Source of the DNA: Symsagittifera roscoffensis
Taxonomy: Eukaryota; Xenacoelomorpha; Acoela; Convolutidae
Length of the DNA stretch: 64,000 bases
Reading direction: 5' to 3'
Assembly: GCF_963678635.1 (NCBI RefSeq)
Contig: NC_087069.1
Span: 34,493,090 to 34,557,089, forward strand
Shown: piece after piece, positions 1-10,466 of the stretch
Layout of the letters: every line of letters starts with the position of its first letter
Numbering within the stretch: the first letter of the stretch is position 1
Translations under genes and position numbers: made by a program
The notes under the pieces: model-generated
Seen by the model: the letters and a program-made list of their open reading frames with translations, nothing else
Databases searched by the model: none
What the model was told of the DNA's origin: nothing

Positions 1-2076
1 CTCAATCAATTTTTTGCCTAACTTTTTTTAGGAAGGACCCTTAGTACATCACTGTATGTTCACTTGAATACACAAACTTTGCTATTGCCACCCTAGCTTT
101 CTCATTTAATGGTTTTTTATGTACGTCAGCTTGACGTCCTCCAAAATTAATGATTGTAAAGTGGGTTCGCTGGAAAACTGACTAATCCCTTCATGCCCTT
201 TTGAAAGAGTACACTCTTACTTTAAAAACTTCCATTTGGGTGATTGATTCTTCCAGTTTGACGGCAAGTTTTTAGTTAGGTCTCAAACAGATCTCGACTG
301 CGATGGTGGGTTGTCAAATTAGGACTTTTTGTTGTACGTACGCATTTGAGAAGCATGGCTGATGAACGAACGAGTAAGGACTATCCGACGCAATAAGTGA
401 TTGCAGAAGAAGCTGTTCTTGTGGTGGAGAGATACATGAAATTGTTCCAACGATATTGTACAGGATTGTTAAAGAATTTGAAGCGAAACTTATGCTTCCG
501 CTCAAACACATGCGATGTTTCATTCGAAGTTAACGGGTTACAAACTGCAGTAAACAGTGTTGCAGTCCGAGGTTCGGGTTGTAAAAAGAAAGGTTCGGGT
601 TGAAAAACCAAAAAAAATTGGCGGGATGACCTACAGAAGTTGCTGCCAAAAACTACAAGGCGAGGAGCTACTACTAATAACGAACATGACAGAACACTTT
701 TAAATTTAGCGGAAATGGCAGGTTAAGCATTATTCCATCGAATTGAAACTAAAAAGCGGTAAGTTATTTATATTGGAATCATAGCCACACATCTTTTGTT
801 GTATATCCGTGGTAACAGCAATCCATCCGAGAAAGAGGTCGCGAAATATTCAAAAAAATGCGGTCTCATGCATCATGGTTGAACACAAAGAACCTTAATG
901 GGCGTCATATGCTGTAAAGACATCCACTCAATCGCTATAGGCAACCACTTCCAATCCTGAAGTGTGAGTAACCGGTTCGGTTACGGGCACTACTGTTTCA
1001 AAGTTAGAATACTTTTCATGTTTCTAGGCATAGTTCTAAGCTAGGAACCAATTCAACCTAGTCAGTGTCTTCCTCGAATTGGGCTTCTGCTATTTTGGCT
1101 TCAGTAGAAGAAATGCATTCTTCTCTCTGATTTGTACTTTTTCCCATTTTTGATGAATTTCTAGCTCGTGTTACTTCAGTTTAAGTAAGTGCATTGATGC
1201 CTCTTTTTGTGTTTCGACTTCGTCTGTTCGCTACCACCTAACTCTTTTTATTCCAGTTCTAGTATGCTCATTGAATATTCATTTAATCACTTGATCTCTT
1301 GTTCACTGTTAGCTATCATACTCTTTTTTGTTCTGGATTGATACTAAATTATTCTGACCTGATGAGATAGAACGATGTGAATTTCGAGGACTCTCGGAAA
1401 AATTTGCTGAAACAATTTTGCGGATCACATTGAAACGGACCTAGCTTGTTCCTCAGATCCTTCTTAGTTCCTATTCCTAGCATTCTGTGTTACCTGCAAA
1501 ATCTTACCTGACAAAATCTTTCAATTACTCAGAAAGCTTACCTCTATTAAAACATTTTTCGGTCGGTTTTCTCATCGCATAAATCTAAACCAAATGCAGT
1601 TTTCCAGCAAAACTTGTGCTAATTGGATGTAGCTCCTAACAACTACTGTACAGTTGTTGTTCTCTATGGCTGTCTAAATTTATTCATGGAGCTCATTGTG
1701 AACCTCATTTTCCTATTTTCACCGAGGTTCAAAAACAATCCGGTCTTTTAGGCCTGATTCCTTGTTACATTTGACAAACTGTCAAAGTACGCTCTTCAAT
1801 CAAAAGAAGATTTTATCAAATTTTTTATTTCAGTGCAAAAGTAAGCGAAAAGACATTGAAGCACTCTAACAAAAAAACAACAAATTTTGAGACTACTGCA
1901 AGACAAGCTCCTGAAGTAAAGACCTAAATAACTCATTTAGGCGGTCCTACAAAGTGACCAAAATGCGAGTACGCTGCTGTAAGAGTGCTCGTTGCTTGTT
2001 TTTGAATGTGATTTTCCTGAAACTCTTTGCAACAATGTTTTGAGGATCCTGCCGTACCTGCGAGTAATCCCGAAGT
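1..2076. other. AT-rich stretch, no supported gene
   Basis: I see no recognisable gene here. A slightly less AT-rich patch at about 330-780 has a 68-codon frame on the plus strand and an overlapping frame on the minus strand, but neither resembles a known domain and both are flanked by stops. It could be a degraded mobile-element remnant. The minus-strand frame 2398-1937 starts inside the X repeat described next and runs leftward out of it, which suggests it is an incidental frame. Confidence 0.5.
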
Positions 2077-2568
2077 TTTGTTTTGAAAATTTTGTGCTGA
2101 TGTAAGGCCAAGTAGTGTTTTTGTTTTTGTAAATGACCGTCCTTAGCTTTAAATTTGATATCAAATGGTTGACTATACTGACGGTTAGAATACCTGAACT
2201 ATATAATTTGTCAATTATTTCCTCAGTTTCAGTGCGTCGACAGTACACGACAGTACGCGTTAACAGTACACAATTATAACCTTTATAACGTTTCAAATTT
2301 GCTACAATTTTGTTTTCAGACAAGTAATTGAATTTATTGATTGATGTGACTGATTTATTTATGATATCGAGCCAAAATTTGGTAAACAAATGACTCAAAG
2401 TAGTGTTGTATAGTCTTACGGGTGATTAACAGCCTTTGTATTTAAACTTACACCGGACTCATATGACTCATACGAGTAAACCAGTTGATTACGGAGCGAA
2501 CCGGGTAATTTTTCTATCGGGTGATGCAAGGAGCTTGCAATGAAAAAGAAACCATTATCAGTTTTGAA
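2077..2568. repeat. Repeat X, copy 1
   Basis: This 492-bp block recurs at 3499-3990 with a constant offset of 1422 bp; I noticed a single difference (G at about 2108 against T in the second copy). Minus-strand frames (2398-1937 and 2610-2416) cross it, and their sequences repeat in the second copy. Neither frame resembles a known protein family. Both copies include a short segment around an ACGCGTTAAC-type motif. The near identity implies a very recent duplication or element movement. Confidence 0.85.
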
Positions 2569-3155
2569 CAAAAAAAACGGACTTTGCGGTTTTATTAACA
2601 CTACCAACATTAGAATTAAACTTAAGACGAGTCGTATAAATTAACTCAAATACTTTTTAAAGTACCTTTATCAAAACCGAGGTCACTAGAGCTCAAAATT
2701 TTTGCGACTGGGTTTTTTCTATGAATGAAATCAATAGGCTGAACTTTTCGAGCATTCTGGTCAAAGGCATCACGTTTCCTTATAAAAACCCTTCTTAGCT
2801 CATTTCTGGCTTATTTTTGTCAGCGCACTTTTAACGGGTTTGAACAAAATGGTTCCAAAAGTTCAAATGAGCACTTTAATTTTTTCACCGTATGACTAAT
2901 ATGCGTATGAGTGATAATTTGATAGAGATAATTTAACCTAATGCTTTTTCTACATCAGTCTTTGGGGTAACTGTCTGCGCCTCATGTCTGCCTCTGATAG
3001 TCTCAAATGAACATGTTTGCCTCTTTTGATACGCCGATGAACTATGCAGGATGCTGAATCAGCCTCCGTTTGTGCCTCCATTTACAAGATTGCCTTTCTC
3101 TTTCTAATTCTTTTTGGTCTTTTTGTTCTCAATAATGGAAACATCCTCCGTTTTC
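2569..3155. other. Single-copy spacer between repeat blocks
   Basis: This sequence separates X copy 1 from the Y-X-Y cluster. The 141-codon plus-strand frame 3044-3469 begins in it, but its C-terminal half is a translation of the low-complexity Y repeat, so I do not regard it as a gene. I found no other feature. Confidence 0.4.
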
Positions 3156-3498
3156 GAAATACGTCGAGTTTTCTAATCTCTTGGCCTCCTGGGTCGAGTT
3201 ACCGCTCAAAGACCGTTCAAGATTTGAACGGTTTGAGCGGTTTCCAGCAAGATTTGAGCGGTTTGAGCGGTTTGGGCGGTTTGTCGCAAAAACCACGCAA
3301 ATCGCTCAAATTTTGCTTTAAAAACCACTCAAAAGCCGCTCATTTCTTGCGGCGGTTTTTGAACGGTTTTCACACAAGATTTGAACGGTTTTTGAGCGGT
3401 TTAATAAAAAAAGTGATCAAAACCATCAAAAGGCCCGGGAAAGGCAAGGTGATGCTAAGAAGCTGTTGAAGTTTTTTCTACAACTTATAAAACTATGG
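3156..3498. repeat. Repeat Y, copy 1, with self-complementary GCGGTTTGA units
   Basis: This 343-bp block recurs at 3988-4320. Its core is built from repeats of a TTTGAGCGG-type decamer (about 3211-3280), followed by the same motif in reverse complement (about 3290-3320), and then a further direct and inverted set to about 3405. The RNA or single strand could therefore fold back on itself. Copy 1 is 10 bp longer than copy 2 because it has one extra decamer. The architecture resembles a foldback-type element or a young satellite seed; no coding capacity is supported. Confidence 0.8.
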
Positions 3499-3990
3499 TT
3501 TGTTTTGAAAATTTTGTGCTGATGTAAGGCCAAGTATTGTTTTTGTTTTTGTAAATGACCGTCCTTAGCTTTAAATTTGATATCAAATGGTTGACTATAC
3601 TGACGGTTAGAATACCTGAACTATATAATTTGTCAATTATTTCCTCAGTTTCAGTGCGTCGACAGTACACGACAGTACGCGTTAACAGTACACAATTATA
3701 ACCTTTATAACGTTTCAAATTTGCTACAATTTTGTTTTCAGACAAGTAATTGAATTTATTGATTGATGTGACTGATTTATTTATGATATCGAGCCAAAAT
3801 TTGGTAAACAAATGACTCAAAGTAGTGTTGTATAGTCTTACGGGTGATTAACAGCCTTTGTATTTAAACTTACACCGGACTCATATGACTCATACGAGTA
3901 AACCAGTTGATTACGGAGCGAACCGGGTAATTTTTCTATCGGGTGATGCAAGGAGCTTGCAATGAAAAAGAAACCATTATCAGTTTTGAA
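3499..3990. repeat. Repeat X, copy 2, sandwiched between Y copies
   Basis: This is the second copy of the 492-bp X block, joined directly to Y on both sides (order Y-X-Y). The right junction shares a few bases (GTTTTGAA) with the start of the second Y copy. The minus-strand frame 3820-3485 is the truncated equivalent of the frame in copy 1. The arrangement suggests duplication of a Y-containing segment around X, or unequal exchange. Confidence 0.85.
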
Positions 3991-4320
3991 ATACGTCGAG
4001 TTTTCTAATCTCTTGGCCTCCTGGGTCGAGTTACCGCTCAAAGACCGTTCAAGATTTGAACGGTTTGAGCGGTTTCCAGCAAGATTTGAGCGGTTTGGGC
4101 GGTTTGTCGCAAAAACCGCGCAAACCGCTCAAATTTTGCTTTAAAAACCACTCAAAAGCCGCTCATTTCTTGCGGCGGTTTTTGAACGGTTTTCACACAA
4201 GATTTGAACGGTTTTTGAGCGGTTTAATAAAAAAAGTGATCAAAACCATCAAAAGGCCCGGGAAAGGCAAGGTGATGCTAAGAAGCTGTTGAAGTTTTTT
4301 CTACAACTTATAAAACTATG
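3988..4320. repeat. Repeat Y, copy 2
   Basis: This is the second copy of the Y block, nearly identical to 3156-3498 but with one TTTGAGCGGT decamer fewer. It ends at the motif ACTATGG, the same right border as the first copy. The small frames on the plus strand (3962-4144, 4056-4292) are translations of the repeat. Confidence 0.8.
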
Positions 4321-4362
4321 GTCGAACGTGTCCGACCCAAGTATGATAGTTTTCTGCAATCT

Positions 4363-4384
4363 CGAGCACAAAAAAATGTGCTCG
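4363..4384. repeat. Short perfect hairpin
   Basis: CGAGCACA at 4363-4370 is followed by a run of six A and the exact reverse complement TGTGCTCG at 4377-4384. It lies within an imperfect tandem pair of about 64 bp (4321-4384 and 4381-4440), in which a GTCGAACGTGTCCGAC-like segment repeats as CTCGACCGTGCGGGAC. Function is unknown; a transposon end or a transcription terminator-like fold are both possible. Confidence 0.5.
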
Positions 4385-6947
4385 ACCGTGCGGGACTCAA
4401 GCAAGATATTTTTCGAATGTTCGAATTCTGAATTTCAGAACAACTAGCGTGAAAAAATTAAAAATTGCGTCAAGAAAAATGCAAACTCACCCACCTAATT
4501 AATATAAAACATAACAATTTTTTTGTCTGGCAAAATCATTCTTTTCACGTTGCCTTGTATAGGTTGAGGGTAGCTTGTATAGCTGAATTGAAATCATAGT
4601 TGATAAATTTAACAAATTAAAACTGTTTTCTGATACGGGTTAACGTCGTCGAGATAGGATCGATTACCATAACGATGCAAATTTGGAACGTGGTTTTGAT
4701 TACTTTATCTTGCAGATTTCTTAACTTATTTCCTAATAGCTTTTTACCAGCGATTGTTTTACTTGTAGCTTGATTTAGCATAGCTTTCTAGTAATAAGAG
4801 TTACTAATTTCCGGAAAACTTCTGTTTTTCTGAGCTCTTCATAGTACTACATGCGATTGCAACTTCATATTGTAAACGTATTTTACATGCCTTTACCTCT
4901 GTAATGAACATTTCATGCCTCTTTTCAACTTCTTTCTTCACTTTTGATAAATTGTTGCTTGAAAGGTTTGGAGTTTTTTTCATGAGAAGAAAATGATAAA
5001 AATGGAGTAAAGTTATCAGACTGATTTTCTTATATCTATATATTTTTTTTCAGTTTTTTTTTACAGGCGAATGGATTTATTATCTAACTTTTTGCCTGCT
5101 GCGTTTCTTAAAATGTGATTCGAATAAAGAAATTGATATGAATTCATCCTAATTTTTTGAACTCGCTGTGGTTTCGCATTGAATTCTAACGAACGTGATT
5201 CAGTTTCAACAACAAAAAGAAACTGCACAAAATTAGTAAACTCAATTTTTTCAAAAGATCTGACAAACTTGAAAAATTATCGCACCCCAGATACTAGTCT
5301 TTAAGAGTTGATGTAGAGAAGTTGTCTGACAGTACTTCGTCTGCAATGACAGAATTTTGAAGTTGTTTCTGTATAATTTCAAAATATGTCCTCCGGATAA
5401 TATTTCACGAATTCCTTTCATTATATATGAATGAAAAAAAAATTCTTATTCGTTTTTCAAGTTCGAAGATTTTATTTATTCTGACCAAACAAAATGACAA
5501 AATTTTGGTTATTGACTAGACTTTTTCCAATGAAACAGACCTACAATAACCATACCTCATCTAATAAATCAAATTTAAGCAGTGCACGTTTCCTGAAAAA
5601 TAATAATTGGTTTGATATATTTTTAAATAAATTGTTACCCAATGCAACACTAAATATCATTTCGGAATTCAAATAATATTCAATTCAACGGTTGAGTGAC
5701 ATTAACTATTAATTATTAAATGTCTAATTAACACATTGTTTTCAACAACGTCTCTGAAGCTGAGTAATTTTGGTTTTAAAGGTTTTGTCACTTTTTAAGA
5801 TGCAGGATTCAACGGGAAGTTAGTGAAAATTACTTTGTACTCACTGATAAAAATAATCGGATAAACCAAGTTTTGCCGATGATAGTGCTAAACGCTGGGT
5901 GATTTAAAAATAATCATAGAAAAAACAACAATTTTTGAAATAGAAAGTGACTTATCAGGATCTGTTTTAGTCATTGTAATGTCAATTTGGCTACAACTGA
6001 ACTTTTTGTTTTTTTGAATCATAGAATTGGTTGCGGATCCTTTAAGGTCAGTTCTTTGGGTTCAAAATTTTGAGTTAACGTGACAGCAGATGATGTAACG
6101 CTAACTTCACGAGTCATACTTCTTATGAGGACACAAAATGCGATCAAACACTGTTTGCAAAGCATTGTTTTTTACTGAGTAACTTCCATGGCCGAAACAA
6201 GCAATGATCCTAATGACAGCAGACAATGAACATGACCTTGGTTTTGATACTTGACATGATGGGATGAAATGATAAGAAAACTGACATTCAAGCATCTTTT
6301 TTGATGCTGAGCAATTTTCATCATCATGTGCGTGGTCAAAAGTTTGAATTGTATGAAATAACAGATAATGTAACATGATTTTGATAGTGACACTACAATT
6401 GATGAGACAAAAGTCGAACAATGCAATAATTCTATGATGGACTTTAATGCTGACTTTTTTCATTCACGCTTAATTTGAAAAACCAACAAGACTGCTCGTT
6501 TTAGGGAGAAGCCCTGAATGTTCAGACTGCCTTTTAAGGCCTATGGAGCAGCAAGAACATGAAAAGTGTAAAATTAATAAAAACAAATTTAAAATTTTGT
6601 AATAATGCAATTTTTTTGTTAAAACATCCTCCCACACTCCATATTAAGTACAAGGTGATAGATTTTGCTCCTATTAACAAATCAAATATGACATATGAGC
6701 TTCCTTAAATCATTTTCGGACGATTTCTAATGCGGAATTAAATCTCCGCTTACGCGTTAATAGCGCGAAATATATCGCGCGTTAATTGTCCCAATTTAGC
6801 CACAATGGCAACTTTTAAACCCCCATAACTTTACGAAAAATGATCACAGGTGAAGTATCTTTTCAACTAAAAGCTCAGGACAATAATAGTTTTCGATTGA
6901 TATGAAAAAAATCCGTCAAAAATGACTACCCTCATTCAGGTTCAAAT
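4385..6947. other. AT-rich stretch, no supported gene
   Basis: Only short frames occur. The longest, on the minus strand at 6463-6107 (118 codons), has no recognised motif, a second overlapping frame of comparable length, and no convincing splice or codon pattern. I regard it as chance. A CGCG-rich patch around 6745-6790 (GCGTTAATAGCGCG-type) stands out against the AT-rich background. Confidence 0.4.
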
Positions 6948-7166
6948 GTTAATAATCGATTATATTACGATTTTAGTACCAGTCTTACTAAAATTGAGAA
7001 ACAATCGACTTTAATCAATTAATAATCGATTATAATCTCTCTTTTTAAAATCAAATTATAATTAACTATAATGCATTATAATCGATTATAATCCTTTATT
7101 TTCATTCAAATTTCTAGTTCATTAGTTTTGCACAAAAATCCATTATAACCGATTATAATTGATTAA
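6948..7166. repeat. Cluster of palindromic AATCGATTATAAT motifs
   Basis: The self-complementary core AATCGATT, usually followed by ATAAT, occurs at about 6953, 7021, 7078 and (as AACCGATTATAAT) 7146. Related near-palindromes such as AATCAATTAATAATCG and TATAATGCATTATAAT lie between them. The spacing is irregular, so this is not a simple tandem array. It may be a decayed palindromic satellite, a MITE remnant or a cluster of protein-binding sites. Confidence 0.55.
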
Positions 7167-7746
7167 ATTCTCTTTTGTTTGTCCATTTTGTCTTCGAAGT
7201 TGCATCAAAATTGCTTATATTTTATGCTTTTTGTAGACGTTGGTTTCTATGAAAAATGAGAAAAATATTTTTAAATTTTTCCAATTAATTCAATTTTATA
7301 AGTTTTTTTATTTTTCCCCCTTAGCATTTTTTGTGATGCATATTTTAAGCTTATTAAACACCAAAACATCAGCAAATTAATTTAGTTTCATGAGTGATTT
7401 GGAAAATTTATTTTTCATCTACCGCGGGAACCTCATATGAAAGGATCTCTATGAAACTTTTGTTTCGTTGTAAAATTTTGTGTTCAGATGAACCAAAGTA
7501 TTCAAGAGATGTAATCAAATATAATTGTCAAAAAGTCATCATACTAATTCGTTATAATCAATTACTTACGCCTAAACTTGGATGCGGGTAGTTAAAAAGT
7601 CGAATTTTGTCTGAAGAAAAAAAAACCCACTCCGAGCACAAATATTCCGTTACTTTCGTAACGAAAGTCGGAACAATAAATAATGACTTATCTTATGCTG
7701 TTACATGACCGTGTTGTGACATATTAAATATGGTAATATGAAACAT
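7167..7746. other. AT-rich stretch, no supported gene
   Basis: I see nothing beyond short frames (for example 7394-7591, 65 codons, unrecognised). A GTAACGAAAG/CTTTCGTTAC inverted motif lies at about 7649-7670. Confidence 0.35.
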
Positions 7747-8700
7747 CCCGGGTTGAAATCAATAGAAGAAAACTGCTTATCATACAGTTTCATAAATGAA
7801 ATATATGGAAAAATGCTTATCGTAGAAATTTCGTACAAATTTAAAAAGTGTTCTAAAATTTTTTAAATGAACATTTTTGGTCTACTTGCTTTTTTCGAAG
7901 CTTTCTGTCCATTAAAAAATGATTTAAATTTTTTTATAAAAAATGTTCATCATACATTTTTCATATATGAAAATTGTATGATTACGTTGTTTATGTTTAT
8001 GAAAATTGTGTTTCATAAACATAAACAAAAATTTTGAGGTAAAAAACTTTTAATCCCTTTTTTGGCTGCAAACTTGCTTTTGTGCTAAAATATAAACTTT
8101 ACGAAAAAAAAAAATTACATGCAAAATTTGACTTTTTGTGTTTATAAAGTAGTCCAGGATGCCTTTTTCACCCAAAAAATCCAAAAATCACAAGAAAGTG
8201 TTTTTTTTGTAAACACGATTATTATCTTTTGTTTCATTTGCAAAAAAAAAATAATTTTGGTAGAAAAACAGGCCTTTTTTCTCAACCATCAAAATTTTCA
8301 AGCTAAAAGTTATCTAGCCATATTCAAAAAATTACTATTTTGGTATATAAATCCATGTGAAAATGTTAAAATTAACGTTTATGGCTAAAATCACCAAATG
8401 CAATTTATCTGCGTGGTAACTGCCAGTTACAAACTGGGTTGTCTTATGACAAAACATCCTTGGTTAGTGTTTCGTTTGAAACACAAATTTTCGAAACAAA
8501 AATTTTTTATAAATTCATTTATGGAAAAAATGTGTATCATATAATTTCATATTATGGAAAAAATGCTTGCCATACAATTTCATTTATTGAAAAAATGCTT
8601 ATTTTGCTATTTTCATACACTTACTTGTATAAAAGAGTATGATAAGCATTTTTTTTTCATAAATGAAAATTGTATGATAAGCATTTTTTGTCAACCCGAG
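7747..8700. mobile_element. Non-autonomous DNA element with long inverted ends (MITE-like)
   Basis: The left end begins CCCGGGTTGA (7747-7756) and the right end is TCAACCCGAG (8691-8700). The similarity continues inward for about 60 bp: the left arm reads GCTTATCATACAGTTTCATA and the reverse complement of the right arm reads GCTTATCATACAATTTTCAT. The motif TGCTTATCATACAATTTCAT also recurs internally (about 7925-7990 and 8500-8610), giving subterminal repeats on both strands. No transposase is encoded; frames 8119-8388 and 8439-8642 are translations of the repeat. I see no clear target-site duplication (flanks AAACAT and TTAAAG), so the superfamily is undetermined. Confidence 0.65.
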
Positions 8701-9545
8701 TTAAAGCAGTCAATTTTTCATCACTTTTGATGCTGGAAAATTTATTGAACAATAAGAGCGTCAAGAAATTGGAAAAAAATGGGAAGGGTCGCACCTATCT
8801 GGGTATTACTAAACATTTAAAAGTTTTTTAAAATTAGAAATTTTTCTTTTGTTTTTTAGAAGAATTCTTGAGTGTAGTTCTTTCTCTCAATTCAAATTTA
8901 AGTCGGGAGCAGATGAAAGAAATTTTCAATTTTTAATTAATTTCTCAATTTCGAATAGATGTACAGCGCTCGTTCAGCAAAAATAGAACTTTATTCGACC
9001 AGATTGAGTATACGGGCAGAACTCAACGACTTTCCTCTGAGAGGTAGATTGTTTCATTAAGCTCAGATTTTTTAAGTGAGCCAGACTGGAGCAAAGGTGA
9101 TCATTTAGGATCAGGTGAGAAGATTGAGCAACTTTGTTTTGAATCAACAGTTTAGAGCATCCACGCCGTGTTAGATTGTATATTTTCGTTCCGCGGCGTG
9201 TTGCTTTAAAGTCTTCCGTGAAACTTTCGTTGTACAACATAATCACTTCATTAGCTTTTTGTTCATCTGGTGTTCAACTTAACTTGTGCACAATGGAACC
9301 ATACTGATTAAAAATTATCTGAGGTATAAGCGTGTTTGCTGCTTGTTGGGCTAGGCTGTCTTTAGGTTATGCAGGTTCTGGTTGTTGAGGCAGTTTACTT
9401 TATGTTTTTGCTTGACGACAAAACTAAGCGGAATGTCCTGCTACATTTCCTTATTTCGTGGCGTCAGCTAGTATTGTTTGCCGTTAAATTTCCTCCGCTC
9501 CTTTTTTTTGGCTGAAACAAAACTTTAAAAGGTAAAGTGCATAAA
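8701..9545. other. No supported gene; weak minus-strand frame
   Basis: A 90-codon minus-strand frame (9246-8974) lies in a patch of more mixed base composition. It has an N-terminal segment with two RRG motifs, but I cannot assign it to a family, and no splice sites or neighbouring exons support it. It could be a degraded exon. The rest is AT-rich and empty. Confidence 0.35.
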
Positions 9546-9706
9546 GTTATTATAAATCAATAAGCATGCAAAACAAATTATATCTGATATATTATATTTT
9601 TTTAAATTTTGTTTCATGTCATTATATTTGTTATTATAAATCAATAAGCATGCAAAACAAATGATATATATGGTCTATTATGTTTTTTTAATTTTATTTC
9701 ATGTCA
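9546..9706. repeat. 84-bp tandem duplication
   Basis: GTTATTATAAATCAATAAGC begins at 9546 and again at 9630, and the whole unit, including GCATGCAAAACAAA and TTTCATGTCA, repeats with a few substitutions. There are two copies only. It has no coding content. Confidence 0.8.
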
Positions 9707-9731
9707 ACCGAACAAATAGTTTGCAGGAGAG

Positions 9732-9768
9732 TTGTTATGCCGGAAAATCGTATTTTCCGGCATAACAA
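9732..9768. repeat. Perfect 17-bp-stem hairpin
   Basis: The left arm TTGTTATGCCGGAAAAT (9732-9748) and the right arm (9752-9768) are exact reverse complements, separated by the three bases CGT. The CCGG core makes the stem much more GC-rich than its surroundings. Nothing nearby explains it. Possibilities are a solo transposon end pair, a small RNA precursor or a replication or recombination structure. Confidence 0.8.
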
Positions 9769-10271
9769 GGTGCGTGGCTTTGTGATCTTTTAAAAAATCA
9801 AATTGCAAGGGTGTAGCGGTTACTCTGGGAGATTCATGAATTACTACTTCGAGTAATTGGATAATTTTTTGTTTTGGTAGATGAGGCCAAAATGCGTTTT
9901 GTGATTTCAGTGTCTTGTGAGAAATTTCTAATAAGTAATATATTTAATAATTTTTTCTTATATCAGCTATATATGTGGTGACTACAAAGGTGGGGATGAA
10001 AGTTGACGAATAAAAAAAATAGAGATTGTGCCGTTCTAACAAAGTGCGTACAATTTCTTGTCTTTATGATATAGGCAAAATTAAGAAAAAAGGGCGATGT
10101 GTAAACGATTGTTTTTGCAATGCTTTGAAATTGGTTGATTTAGGGTCAATTTATTGTTTCATAACCATAGCAGCAGTCTATTTTGTCTTAATTTTTGCGG
10201 TGATTATGATCATCATAATAGGTGATTGATTCAAAGTTTGTTCTTAATGCAAAAAAGCATTATTGTAACAG
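9769..10271. other. Spacer left of element 1; one small frame with a hydrophobic helix
   Basis: No gene is supported. A 67-codon plus-strand frame at 10026-10229 would begin at TTG and ends in a strongly hydrophobic segment of about 22 residues, but it has no other supporting evidence. The last bases before the LTR are AACAG; no matching duplication is seen at the far side of element 1. Confidence 0.35.
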
Positions 10272-10450
10272 TGTGTGGGGCAGTGTCAATTTTGTGCACA
10301 TTGTTACGTCATACTTATTCTAGTCAGTTGCTTCAATTCAAATTTCAAGGTCGTTGATGACCTGTCAAACCGTGGTTTTGTTTCTATAGAAGTCTTTTCT
10401 CACTCTCTTGTCAACTTATCTAAGATTTAAGTCGATATAATTCATATACA
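10272..10450 (+). repeat. Element 1 left LTR (approximate borders)
   Basis: The segment aligns with 17027-17202: both start TGTG, both contain TGTGCACATTG, TTCTATAGAAGTC and CACTCTCTTGTCA, and similarity fades near 10450. The right border is uncertain, because the likely primer-binding site is about 55 bp further on. The left LTR may therefore extend to about 10500, with the matching end of the right LTR having diverged or been lost. Confidence 0.7.
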
Positions 10451-10466
10451 CAAGATGAATTGAGTC

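Noticed and set aside
1357-1400. Hammerhead-ribozyme-like CTGATGAG ... GAA core
   Set aside because: CTGATGAG is present, but the helix II pairing and the other conserved core could not be formed by eye.
3044-3469. 141-codon plus-strand ORF
   Set aside because: Most of it translates the low-complexity Y repeat in one of several open registers; there is no domain, and the second Y copy gives a different frame.
6107-6463. 118-codon minus-strand ORF
   Set aside because: It has no recognised domain, a competing overlapping frame exists, and there is no transcription or splice evidence in the sequence.
8119-8642. Plus-strand frames inside the inverted-repeat element as a transposase
   Set aside because: They are short, hydrophobic translations of the repeat arms with no DDE or DNA-binding motif.
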